A stretch of 64,000 bases of DNA, from positions 744,001 through 808,000 of the forward strand of contig NW_020194631.1 in the NCBI RefSeq assembly GCF_002865645.1, read 5' to 3'. Within the stretch, counting starts at the first letter, position 1. Every line of letters begins with the position of its first letter. The notes under the pieces were generated by a model. The model saw nothing but the letters and a program-made list of their open reading frames with translations. It searched no databases and was not told where the DNA came from. This DNA comes from Hyaloscypha bicolor E. Its lineage: Eukaryota; Ascomycota; Leotiomycetes; Helotiales; Hyaloscyphaceae. Both the position numbers and the translations under genes were made by a program. This document shows positions 23,870-33,194 of this stretch, one piece after another.

Positions 23870-24703
23870 ATGAACTCGGTAAACTTGAACCATACTGAGA
23901 ATACATTTCTCCCCATGCAAACCACTATACAACCAACACTGATAAAGGAAGCGTTTGTTAGCATGCGGCACAGGAGAGTGGCCACCCCATTTACGCTCTT
24001 CCCACGACTACCCTTCAATCTTCGAAGCAAAATATGGAGCCATTCTCTCCCGCTCTTCTCACGAATTATCGAACTCAAAAGTCTAAGCTCAATCCATGAA
24101 CTTCGCAAGAACGAACCTCCACGTTGGCTTGCTATCCCCACCTCCAAGCCAACATTGCTCTCCATCAACCGCGAGTCTCGACGAGTTCTATCGCCATACT
24201 ACGCAACGCCATTCCAAGCTCGACGAATATCTCCTCATTTTGGAATCGAGGGTCTTCTGATCAACTACAAAATCGACACCCTATTCATCAACATAGGTTT
24301 TCGGTGGCCAACTCATTCAGACGTGCTGTTCAGTGACTTGCTGGGGAGCAACTTTGAAGAGGTCAAAGACAATTTGAAGCTACTTGCTGGTACTGAGTAT
24401 TTCTGGGAGACCTTGTCAGAAGAGGTACGCCAAAGGAAATCAAAGGGAAACAGGATGCAGTTTATTGCTGAGTTCGGCAGTTTGAGAGAAGCGATAGTAG
24501 TTGCCAAGAATAGATTTCCAGAACGAATTGTTCCATGGAGGTTGATTCAGTTTGTAGATTTGCATCGGGGATCCGAGGAAAGGAGACGTGTGCAGCAGGA
24601 TCTACCACACTTCTTTGATCCTTATCGAAAGAAGAGATACCCAGAGAGATTGTGTGCCAAGATTGAGAAGCCCTCTGTCTTATGGAAACTGAAATCAAGA
24701 TAG
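23870..24703 (+). CDS. 2EXR-domain protein, intact
   Basis: I chose ATG 23870 (277 aa); no other ATG lies upstream in the frame. After a 40-residue leader the 2EXR motif reads LFPRLPFNLRSKIW, where the first E-x-R is changed to NLR, followed by LFSRIIELK. The second element is intact, LLSINRESRRVL. The conserved NYKIDTLFIN and NLKLLAGTEYFW segments and EAIVV follow, then a basic C-terminus. Intronless. It differs from its neighbours enough that the tandem copies are old or quickly diverging. Confidence 0.82.
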   Translation: MNSVNLNHTENTFLPMQTTIQPTLIKEAFVSMRHRRVATPFTLFPRLPFNLRSKIWSHSLPLFSRIIELKSLSSIHELRKNEPPRWLAIPTSKPTLLSINRESRRVLSPYYATPFQARRISPHFGIEGLLINYKIDTLFINIGFRWPTHSDVLFSDLLGSNFEEVKDNLKLLAGTEYFWETLSEEVRQRKSKGNRMQFIAEFGSLREAIVVAKNRFPERIVPWRLIQFVDLHRGSEERRRVQQDLPHFFDPYRKKRYPERLCAKIEKPSVLWKLKSR

Positions 24704-25034
24704 ACTGTAGCCTTCGAGAATACTCCAAATTTTAGAATCGCTGAGTGGAGAATGTCCTTGACCTGGAGTCTGTGAATAGGTTGTGATATGTGACTCGAGG
24801 ATGCATCAACTCACTCTACTTTAGTTTGAACCTATCAAAAGCATCAAATAGACCCAAGCCATTGAGGTAATCACACTCTATATTGCAATGGTGCTCGTTG
24901 TGAATACACAGGACTTTTTCAGTGACTAGGAGAAGAGAAACCCAAAATGCGAAATCTGAACCCCAGTAGCACCTCTTCTAATTACAATTTCATGAAAGGT
25001 TCGGGAGAGTCCAGAACTACTACACTGACGAACA

Positions 25035-25871
25035 ATGTCCATGGATAAGTCTTTCATGCTTTTCCCTAACCTTCCCACGGAGCTCCGCCTCAAAATCTGG
25101 AGGCTGACGTTACCCCTATTTACTCGCGTGCTCGAAGCGAAGCCACACAAACCCTGGTCAACAACGACCCAAAGATCCAGAACTCCAAAATGGACTATTA
25201 CCCCAACAACAAACACGACTCTCCTATCAATAAATCAAGAGTCGCGAAACGAGCTCAAGAAGTTCTATTCTGCGCCTTTCAACCCAGACAACGTCTTTCC
25301 CTCGTACGGGTCTAAAATCGACTTCCGACTTCACTGTCGGGTTGGTCCTGATACGGAACCGTACTCGGAGATTGCTGGTCTTCGCTTCAACTACGAATTC
25401 GATACCTTGTTTCTTGATATCACGGATCTTTGCTATCTATGGCCTAGAATCTACACGTTTTCTACTCTCCTGGAAAGTGTTTTTGGAGACTCATATCCTG
25501 AAGCTCAACAAAAACTTCGAAGCCTCGCAGGGAGTGAAGACTTCTGGGATACAATCGTCCTGCAGGAAAACGAGTTAGAAGAAAAAGTGCTGGAGAATTT
25601 TGTTAGCATGGAGGAAAACATCGTGGTCTTTGAACAAGGCATCTTGGGTAGAGATGACATTCTTGTGAGGTTTGAGGATGTTGAGGAGATCGAGTGGGCC
25701 GGGCAGGAGAGGCTCTATCTTGATCAGTTTCCGAGAGTTGAGGGGGTTCTAGTGAAGTCTTGCAGAGGCGTTGGGAATAAGGAATTGGGGCTGCTGGAGG
25801 TGACAAATAAATGGAATTTTGGGAGTTTTGGGCAAGGGGGAGGAAGCAGTCCTGCCTCTTCCGGTGTTTGA
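25035..25871 (+). CDS. 2EXR-domain protein, intact
   Basis: 278 codons from ATG 25035, intronless. The 2EXR motif LFPNLPTELRLKIWRLTLPL starts at residue ~9, followed by TRVLEAKP. The second E-x-R is LLSINQESRNELKKFY. NYEFDTLFLDI and KLRSLAGSEDFW correspond to the family's mid-protein blocks. The C-terminus ends in a Gly/Ser-rich run. Among the local paralogues it most resembles the 23870 gene and the relic at 26156. Molecular function unknown. Confidence 0.85.
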   Translation: MSMDKSFMLFPNLPTELRLKIWRLTLPLFTRVLEAKPHKPWSTTTQRSRTPKWTITPTTNTTLLSINQESRNELKKFYSAPFNPDNVFPSYGSKIDFRLHCRVGPDTEPYSEIAGLRFNYEFDTLFLDITDLCYLWPRIYTFSTLLESVFGDSYPEAQQKLRSLAGSEDFWDTIVLQENELEEKVLENFVSMEENIVVFEQGILGRDDILVRFEDVEEIEWAGQERLYLDQFPRVEGVLVKSCRGVGNKELGLLEVTNKWNFGSFGQGGGSSPASSGV

Positions 25872-26155
25872 GGAAGGTTGAAAGGTGGATTACGAGAATA
25901 CTTTTTTGTCCTTGGCTATTGCGTTGTATAAAAAGTTAACAATGGGCTCCTTTTTCTTGTAACATGGAGTGCATGCAGTTCTTTGAGATGGAGGTGATAA
26001 CAATGAACAGTAGCTTTGAGACCCTTAAATTCCCATGTATTTCGATACCTAGAATCGTACGGCAGCCATTACTTCCACCCAACAACTTAGTAGAAATCTC
26101 AAACAAATATCACAAACACCAATATCGCGAATAACACCAACTCCTTAAAATAAAG

Positions 26156-26400
26156 ATGACTAGAGCATTTGAGCAGTGTCCAGAACTCCCACGACAGCGT
26201 CGAAACACAATCCGACGAATGACCATTGCACTCTTTACACAAACCATCGGAGTCAGAGCAATCCCGATCAAACCTCGGGTCGGCCATACGAAGTTCCTCG
26301 ATCCCGCTGGGCCGTCACCCCGGACTACCCTCTCACTCTACTACAAGTGTGTCATAAGTCGTTAGTACTGAAGATCGGAGATTTGTTGGTCAGCCTTGAT
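26156..26400 (+). pseudogene. 2EXR-domain relic
   Basis: The frame from ATG 26156 reads FEQCPELPRQRRNTIRRMTI then TQTIGVRAIP. This is recognisably the 2EXR start, but with ELR changed to RQR and IW to IR. The next block, WAVTPDYPLTLLQVCHKS, matches WTITPTTNTTLLSINQES of the 25035 gene but lies in another frame. The rest of the gene is absent. Clearly decayed. Confidence 0.6.
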
Positions 26401-26849
26401 ATTCAACGCACTGTTCCACATTTCGTGAAAACACCATTCATGTTATTATTCCCAACAGGCATAATATCTTGTGGCGCGTTGGCGTTTCTAAAAAAAATTC
26501 ATCTTCATTAAAGGATATTTGATTTGAATCTTTTGAGGCGACGAGATAAGATTGACTGTGAAACAGGCTGGCTTAACCTCAGTTTGTCACAATAAATCTC
26601 TAACCGCACAATCTCAAGAGGATCTTGAAATGAGTAGAAAAGTCCTTTACCTCCTTGTGAATTGTCAAGGTTGCAATGAGTCATTTACCTAATAAAGTTG
26701 GGCATGCTTGTTCTCCTTCCTGCTTCCAACAAACTGCTGTCTCCAGCAGACAAATCGACATTCGACTGGCCTCTACCAATTAACTGTCAACAAATGACCT
26801 ACTTGAACAATTACTTAGATTTTATTCCACGGTTCGACTTTCTTTAATA
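26401..26849. other. intergenic, nothing recognised
   Basis: Ordinary composition, only short frames. No motif, repeat or RNA gene was recognised. Confidence 0.4.
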
Positions 26850-27705
26850 GAGAATTGATCGACTTCCGTCTGTCTGGAATTGCTCTCCCCGCCACCTTCC
26901 TCCACCGAGCAACCTCAAACAACACTGACGAAAAGTGCATCCTTAGTACTTCATGGATCTTATCAATTTGCTTGACTTATTCCGGATCAAGGATATCCCC
27001 AGCAAGAGCCACCATATTGGTGGTGTCGGCGAGCCCGCTGCATATCTCTGATGATATAATATTTCCCGTGCAAGCGATTTCGGAGGTTCTATGGCCTTGC
27101 AGGCATTCGAACATGCTCTGTTTCCAGAAAATTGTCAAGTATGTCCCCTTTTATCCTTTCCCTCCCGCACTGGGTCATTGGGGATAACGAGAATACTAGT
27201 TCCTGAAACACCCATACGCTTGTGGACCATTTTTCGGTCAGGATATGGCCGGTATTTAGGTAGCAGTATTCGTACGTTCCATCTCGTAGAGCAGCCAAGC
27301 AAGTAGGTTCGGGACCCGTGCTGGCAGCAGGCCAAGGTAAATGATGGTATGTAGTGCCCCAACATTAATTCTTCCCATAAAGTCGATCTGTGTTGCCTTC
27401 TCCACATCAACTGCTTGATTGATGCAGATTCCGTCAGCCCATAAAGCAGGCTTCTCTCCTCATTGTGTAAACCAAGAAGTGCTGAGCTGAGATTGGCCGT
27501 GATATCAAGGCTCTTGCCATTGACTAAGAATCCCCTGTTCTTCTCTGGGTTGCCCCAGGCGTAAGAAGTGCGGTGGAATGGCCAAAGATATCTGATTGTA
27601 GCATAATGAGAGCCGGGTGTGGAGTAAATCACACTTCAAAGGGGAGAGGCGTCTTAAGAAGGCTGTAGTTCGATCAGGGCGAATGCTGTTCGGAGGCCAT
27701 TATGG
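26850..27705 (-). pseudogene. decayed HET-domain (heterokaryon incompatibility) gene
   Basis: Minus-strand reading gives the HET core in pieces. SYAWGNPEKNRGFLVNGKSL and ITANLSSALLGL lie in one frame. Then, after a one-base shift near 27425, GADGICINQAVDVEKATQID and FMGRINVGALHTIIYLG continue in another. VWVFQELVFSLSPMTQCGRE follows near 27200 in the frame of yet another open stretch, and GLADTTNMVALAGDILDPE near 27010. A possible ATG lies at about 27703 but is followed by stops. The order matches a real HET domain, so this is a frameshifted relic rather than chance. HET proteins trigger incompatibility cell death in fungi. Confidence 0.8.
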
Positions 27706-28380
27706 TGGTTTCGAAGCGGAAGAAAACAAGTGCGTGATGTGTCAACGCGGAAGAAGGGGTCAAGTAGGAAGGAAAGGGTGTGGGTGGGAAGAGAAGGAGG
27801 AGGTATTGGCCTTCAGGCTGGAGTTGCCACGCTACGAGGTCCACTCGACCTAGAAAGGAGAGGCAGCCGTGTGATGCTTTTTTCTTCTCAACATCCACAA
27901 TCAGCGAACTGAAGGTGACTAGTGGGGTGACAGAGAAAGCTACACCAATCTTCAAAGTCTTTAAGCTGATTTGGCAAATCATCTGGACTTGGACAGAGAG
28001 GATACTGATATTTCAAAGACTTCTGAGAAATCCGAGGAGTTGACTTTGAATGTATGTCAATCTAAAGGAACATTCGCGAGGGATCTTCGTAAACAGGATG
28101 TCGCTTTTCTTGCCCATCTTTGGAGGAGAGAGTGGAAAACTTCCACCTGCTTGCAAAGATAAACATGTGTACCCAGGCATAATTTCCCACTCATTCACAT
28201 GTCAAGTGCAAAAGGCCATTCAATGGACGACGTTTGTTATTAGCCCGTAGGCGCTATCATACATCCATAACTAGAAAACCGCATCTCCTAGCAATGAGCG
28301 ACCAGAAGCCATCTGATACCCAAAGAACAATTTCATCCTCTAATTATTCACCAGACTCGAAGGGAGGGTATCGTGAGAAT
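27706..28380. other. intergenic, no gene seen
   Basis: Open frames on both strands overlap (for example 27674-27982 minus and 27780-28043 plus) and none shows a family motif. The last part is the 3' flank of the HSP9/HSP12 gene. Confidence 0.4.
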
Positions 28381-28906
28381 TTATTCGGTGGTCCCCTTGG
28401 TCTTGCCAGTCACAGTATCGGCTAGCAGATATTAGTATCGCATCACACATAAGAGGTAGGAGCATCACTTACCAGCATTGGAGAGAGTGTTGGATGTGGA
28501 CTCAGCGGCGCCGCTCAAAGTGTTCTTGGCAGAGTCGAGGTAGCCGGAGCTCCCGTTTTGAGCGCTGTCTACGTTGGATCGAGTAGAGTCACCGATCTTC
28601 TGGGTAGCGGACTTCTCCTCGGCTAGAAAGTTGGGTCAGCACGATGATATGCTAGGTGATTTGATAGATCTTACTTGGCTGGAAGGCACCAGCAACCTTG
28701 TCGGTAGCACCAGTGACATTCTCGGAGAGGACTTGTCCGGTGGACTTTTGAGATTGAGGGGTGACCTTCTCACCGACCTGTTCGCCGAGACCTTTGCGCC
28801 TATTGTCTGTAAGTGGCCACGTCCAGAAAGCCTGGTGGACGCATCCTGAGTTTTTGGGCGAACGGAGCTAAGGAGAAAAATATTGAACTTACATGGAGTC
28901 AGACAT
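28381..28906 (-). CDS. HSP9/HSP12-family stress protein
   Basis: Four small exons on the minus strand, 28906-28893, 28799-28675, 28622-28473 and 28421-28381, total 330 nt and 109 aa. All introns are GT-AG and in phase; the last has an ACTAAT branch site. The product starts MSDSMRKGLGEQVGEKVTPQ, the HSP9/HSP12 signature. QKSTGQVLSEN and DKVAGAFQP follow, then KSATQKIGDSTRS and SAKNTLSGAAES, and it ends TGKTKGTTE. These small, charged, disordered proteins bind membranes and are strongly induced by heat, osmotic stress and stationary phase. The first exon is 14 nt. An AGGGG core, the stress-response element of yeast, lies at 29219-29223 in the upstream region. This is weak evidence for stress control. 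The open frame seen here on the minus strand is out of frame with the gene. Confidence 0.92.
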
Positions 28907-30432
28907 GTTGATTGTTTTGATTTGAGGTTTTGATGTGAAAGTATAGTTTGATTTGCTTTTGATTTGGAGTTGATGGACAAGAAAACTCTCAGTTAAGGCT
29001 GGTTCGGGGATTTATGTAGTCAAGAGAAAGCTCCAAGATTTCTTGATATCCCTGGAGAGGTCTCGTGCGATTGCATCTTTCCAAACGTCATGGCTGAACA
29101 GGAAACACACTCGCCACACCCTTCCATTGTGGCTGCCATCTACTCTTATTCGTGGTAGGGTCAGAGACGCGTCACAGTGAGAAGACTCCCCGATCGTAGA
29201 CGGGATCTAGTATGGGGCAGGGGCCATGCAAAGGGCAGCTATGGGGTCTTCAAGATTCCCATGTGAAATTTGTTGAAGATAAAAGATATCCAATCAATAA
29301 TCCATGTCACCGGGAAGAGAGCTCCGTAACCTCGAGACACATATGCTGCTTTTTCTCATTTGCTGAAATGATGTCATGGTAGACATTCAAAATGTGATGT
29401 CACCAGAGAGAGAAGCGGGAGGCAAAGAAAACTGACGAAAGTTCATATCAGGTAATAAGACTGGGTACCTCAGAAGCACGGCATGTATGACGAGAGGCTC
29501 ATGTGAGCACAACCCGCATATGGCGACAGCTCAAAAAGGGGGGATATCATGTTGATCACGTGATGACTAATCACGAGAGCGAATTTCGAGCTTCCAAAAC
29601 ACAAATGTACTACCCCCCCCTTGAATACTTACAGTGGGTCCTGGGATAACACCACTCCTGCACTGACCAACTCAAGGGTGTATGGCCAATAGCGATTCTA
29701 GAGAGCACCTGATATTTCCTAGTTGGGGGTTATAAACGAGGTTTCAGGGTGGCGTTACTAAAGGACCCACTGTAAGTATTCAAGGGGGGGGATAGTATAA
29801 GAAACACATGAACACAAGATGTAGATCGATGGTCATTTACTTGAAGCGGTCCCTAACGGTCAGAATTTGGTTCTCAAAATCGCGGCAAATCTTTCGCTGC
29901 GGTCCTTTTCCGCTGGCACTTCGGTCTGCAAATTTGAGACGTCAAACTCTTGAGGCTGTGTCCAGTACATTATAAGACAACTCTGAATTGGAAGCACAGG
30001 AATTGAGATGGTGTTCGTGAAACTATTAACGATTTTGCTAGAGTCAGAGTGAGGTTAAATTGAGTAAGCTGGAGTAAAGTTGTAGGCTGCCGCGGCTGTT
30101 TCAGGGGGGCAAATAAGGTTTGATTAGCGGAACGCTAAGTCCCAAAACACGAACTTGGTTGCTGTGCGACTTCCGTGTAAACAAACCCCACCCAAACACA
30201 TCCCGGGCACTGCATTGCAGTTGCCTCCACCATCATTTGATGATCTTTGCTGCAGGCACATCGTCCATCCGACATTCTGCTCGCTGCAGCTGATCCCCCT
30301 CAATTGCACCCCAAATCCTCCTCCACTCAATCCTCTCTCGCTGCACGACCAAGTCGCGTTCCTCACCGACTTACAGCTTTTGCACTGGTGGCAGCCGCTG
30401 GAGAACGAGAGGCCCACGAACGATTGCTCATC
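28907..30432. other. divergent intergenic region between HSP9/12 and the DBF2 kinase
   Basis: About 1.5 kb with no supported gene, shared as upstream region by the minus-strand stress gene and the plus-strand kinase. It contains a small TIR element at 29610-29795, an AGGGG core at 29219, and CT-rich stretches close to the kinase start that fit a 5' UTR. Open frames over 30124-30432 are probably leader sequence. Confidence 0.55.
29610..29795. mobile_element. MITE-like element with long terminal inverted repeats
   Basis: The left end, CTACCCCCCCCTTGAATACT, and the right end read on the other strand, CTATCCCCCCCCTTGAATAC, start an inverted repeat of about 48 bp. It runs through CTTACAGTGGGTCCT to TAAC-CCAC with few mismatches. 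The termini are flanked by TA on each side (29608-29609 and 29796-29797). The element is 186 bp, with no coding capacity. TIRs plus TA target sites suggest a Tc1/mariner-derived MITE. The ends carry a run of eight C. Confidence 0.85.
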
Positions 30433-32622
30433 ATGTCGAGCTTCATTACCAACTTATTTCCTTCTTCACAAGGAGGAAAGCACGACAATATCATGCCCGT
30501 ACCGCCTCCTCCTCTGCATACTCGCTCGAGCCAAAATGAATCCTTCAACAACGAGCGGCCGAATACCCCAAATCGAAACAGCTTCATCACTCCAGTCTCG
30601 ACTCCGCAGGGCAGCCCGAGCAAGAATCGAAACCCCCCTGGTGCTAATGACCTGCCAGTCGCTTTTGAGAGCTCCCTGAAACTTACGGCAAATACCTTTG
30701 GCAGCCCAACGAAGGGTGGCCGCTCGCAGGCAGGCACTCCGTTATCCCTGGGGAGGAGTAACGCATTGGCGATTGACGATTCCTATTTCGGCAACTCTCC
30801 AGGCAATATTGATGATAGCATCATCCACAAATCAGCTGCGATTTCTCCTGGTAGCCCACTGCGGAAACAGGGCAAGGAAAACACACCTCCGACCTCCAGA
30901 CAAGGCCTCGAGTCAAGCGCCCAAAACCAAGCAGCCATCTCGAGGCAGGAGCTTTATCAGCCACGAGAGCAGCAACCTACGAAGAAGTACAACACGCAGC
31001 GAGGCTTGACTGCAGACGAGCTGGAGATTCTGAGCAAGCCCAATGTCAAACGACTCGCCAACGTCACACAGCTCTGTAAGTAGGGGTCAAGAAACGGCTG
31101 TACTCTGATCTAATAATAAGCAGATTTCCTAGATTACTATTTTGATCTCTTGACCTACGTCAGTGCTCGCCAGAACCGCCTTAATCACTTCAAAGCCGAA
31201 TTCCCCGAGCCTCCTGCTACTGACGAAGAAACATACAATCCTGTCTGGTCAAAATACGTTGGTAGAGAGCGCGCCAATCTCCGAAAGCGTCGAGTTCGCC
31301 TTCGGCAAGGCGACTTTCAGATCCTCACGCAAGTTGGACAAGGTGGATATGGTCAAGTTTTCCTTGCGCAGAAAAAGGACACTAGGGAAGTCTGTGCGTT
31401 GAAGGTTATGAGTAAGAAGTTGCTATTCAAGCTGGACGAAATTCGACATGTTCTTACGGAGCGTGATATTTTGACCAATGCTAAGAGCGCGTGGCTCGTT
31501 CGGTTACTCTACTCGTTCCAGGATGATAAGAGCATTTATTTGGCAATGGTGTGTGCAACGATTCACATGGAAGCGTCGAGACTAATGGGATATTTAGGAG
31601 TATGTACCTGGTGGGGACTTCCGAACACTGCTCAACAATACTGGTGTCCTTGCAAACCGCCACGCCCGTTTCTACATTGCGGAAATGTTCTGCTCTGTCG
31701 ATGCCTTGCACCAACTTGGCTACATCCATCGAGATCTCAAACCTGAGAACTTCCTAGTTGATTCAACAGGCCACGTCAAGCTTACGGACTTCGGGCTTGC
31801 TGCTGGATTCCTTGCTCCGGGCAAGATTGAATCCCTGCGAGTGAAGTTGGAAAAGGTTGGAGAAACATACGTCCCATTTGGCAAGCCAATGGATCAGCGG
31901 ACTGTCGCCGAGCGTCGGGAAGGATATCGATCGATGAGGGACAGAGACGTCAATTACGCGAAGTCAATCGTAGGATCTCCTGATTATATGGCCCCTGAAG
32001 TTCTCAAGGGTGAAGAGTACGAGTTTTCGGTCGACTATTGGAGTCTTGGTTGCATGCACTTTGAGGCCTTGACTGGATTCCCACCTTTCGCCGGTGCCAC
32101 AGTTGATGAGACTTGGAAGAATTTGAAGCATTGGAGAGAGGTTTTGAAGCGACCAGTCTGGGAGGACCCCAACTATTTCATCAGCAATCGCACCTGGAAT
32201 TTCATCACGAGGTTTGTAACACAAATTGTTGGAAAAGACCTCCTGCTAACTGATACAGCTGTATCGCATCCAAGACAAAGCGTTTTTCCTCTATCAAGGA
32301 CGTCTACGAGCATCAATATTTTGCTGAGGTTGATTGGAAGACTCTTCGATCTCAAAGAGCTCCTTTTGTTCCTGAACTCGACTCCGAGACCGACGCTGGC
32401 TACTTCGACGACTTCAGCAATGAAGCGGATATGGCCAAGTACAAGGAGGTTCATGATAAGCAGACTGCCCTAGAAAATATGGCTGATAGAGATGACCCGA
32501 TGAGCAAGAGCTTATTCGTCGGATTTACATTCAGACACCGCAAACCAACGACCGAGGAAGGGGGCAAGTCAAGTCCGAGAAAACCCATCGCTACTGATGG
32601 GACCTTTGGTACGATGTTGTGA
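30433..32622 (+). CDS. dbf2: NDR-family Ser/Thr kinase, DBF2/Sid2 type
   Basis: Exons 30433-31075, 31124-31548, 31598-32211 and 32259-32622 sum to 2046 nt (681 aa) in phase. A ~200-residue disordered Ser/Pro-rich N-terminus precedes the MOB-binding region (FLDYYFDLLTYVSARQNRL, built over intron 1). Kinase motifs are VGQGGYGQVF, ALKVMSKK, HRDLKPENFL, DFGLAAGF and, after the insert typical of NDR kinases, VGSPDYMAPEVL. The AGC C-terminal tail ends with the hydrophobic motif LFVGFTFRH, whose Thr is the expected activating site. DBF2/Sid2 with MOB1 acts at the end of the mitotic exit/septation initiation pathway, at spindle poles and septa; in filamentous fungi it controls septation and conidiation. 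The start ATG 30433 gives MSSFITNLFPS, typical for the group. Confidence 0.93.
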
Positions 32623-33194
32623 TGAATTGATGCATGTGTCGATGCCTATTTCGCTTCTATTGTGCGTTATGGTTCATTGACGGCGCGTGTGTGTGTGTGT
32701 GGGTGGAGCACTAGAGGAGCGGTATTTGCAGTGGAGCAAGTGCAAAGCGTTATGCCAAAATGATTGCTGCGTTGACGGTCAGTCTTCTGAGATTATATCT
32801 ACTTTTTCGGGTTCTGTTTGGAGTTCAAGATGAGCTGTGCTGGGCATGCAGGCTGTGTCTGTACTAATGGCTATGAATACAATTGATGACTTTATCTTGT
32901 ATGGGTGTTGATTTGGATGTCTCTGATTAATCCTCGCATTCTCTTGGACAGGGAACTGATGCGATTGGCTCTTGACCCCTGCAGACTTTCCCCGCAAAAT
33001 GCCCAGGAGCACGGCACAGGATCTTATCAACTCAGAGCGCTGGCACTCACCATCTTCACTTCTTCGCATGACATTTATCAAAGGTTAACCACCGCCATAA
33101 TTGAGTACGATACCGGTATAGAGCTTTCCGGCGACTAAGCCCGAGTTGATCGCGTCCTGGATCGTCCGAATTGCACGAGAACGAGGATGTAGCG
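32623..33194. other. intergenic, GT microsatellite
   Basis: 3' flank of the kinase and promoter of the next gene. A short (GT)7 run lies at 32687-32700. No gene is recognised. Confidence 0.5.

Noticed and set aside
26855..27187. 110-codon plus-strand frame
   Set aside because: Antisense to the HET relic, whose conserved blocks are on the minus strand.
28636..28980. 114-codon minus-strand frame
   Set aside because: It runs through an intron and the wrong frame of the HSP9/HSP12 gene.
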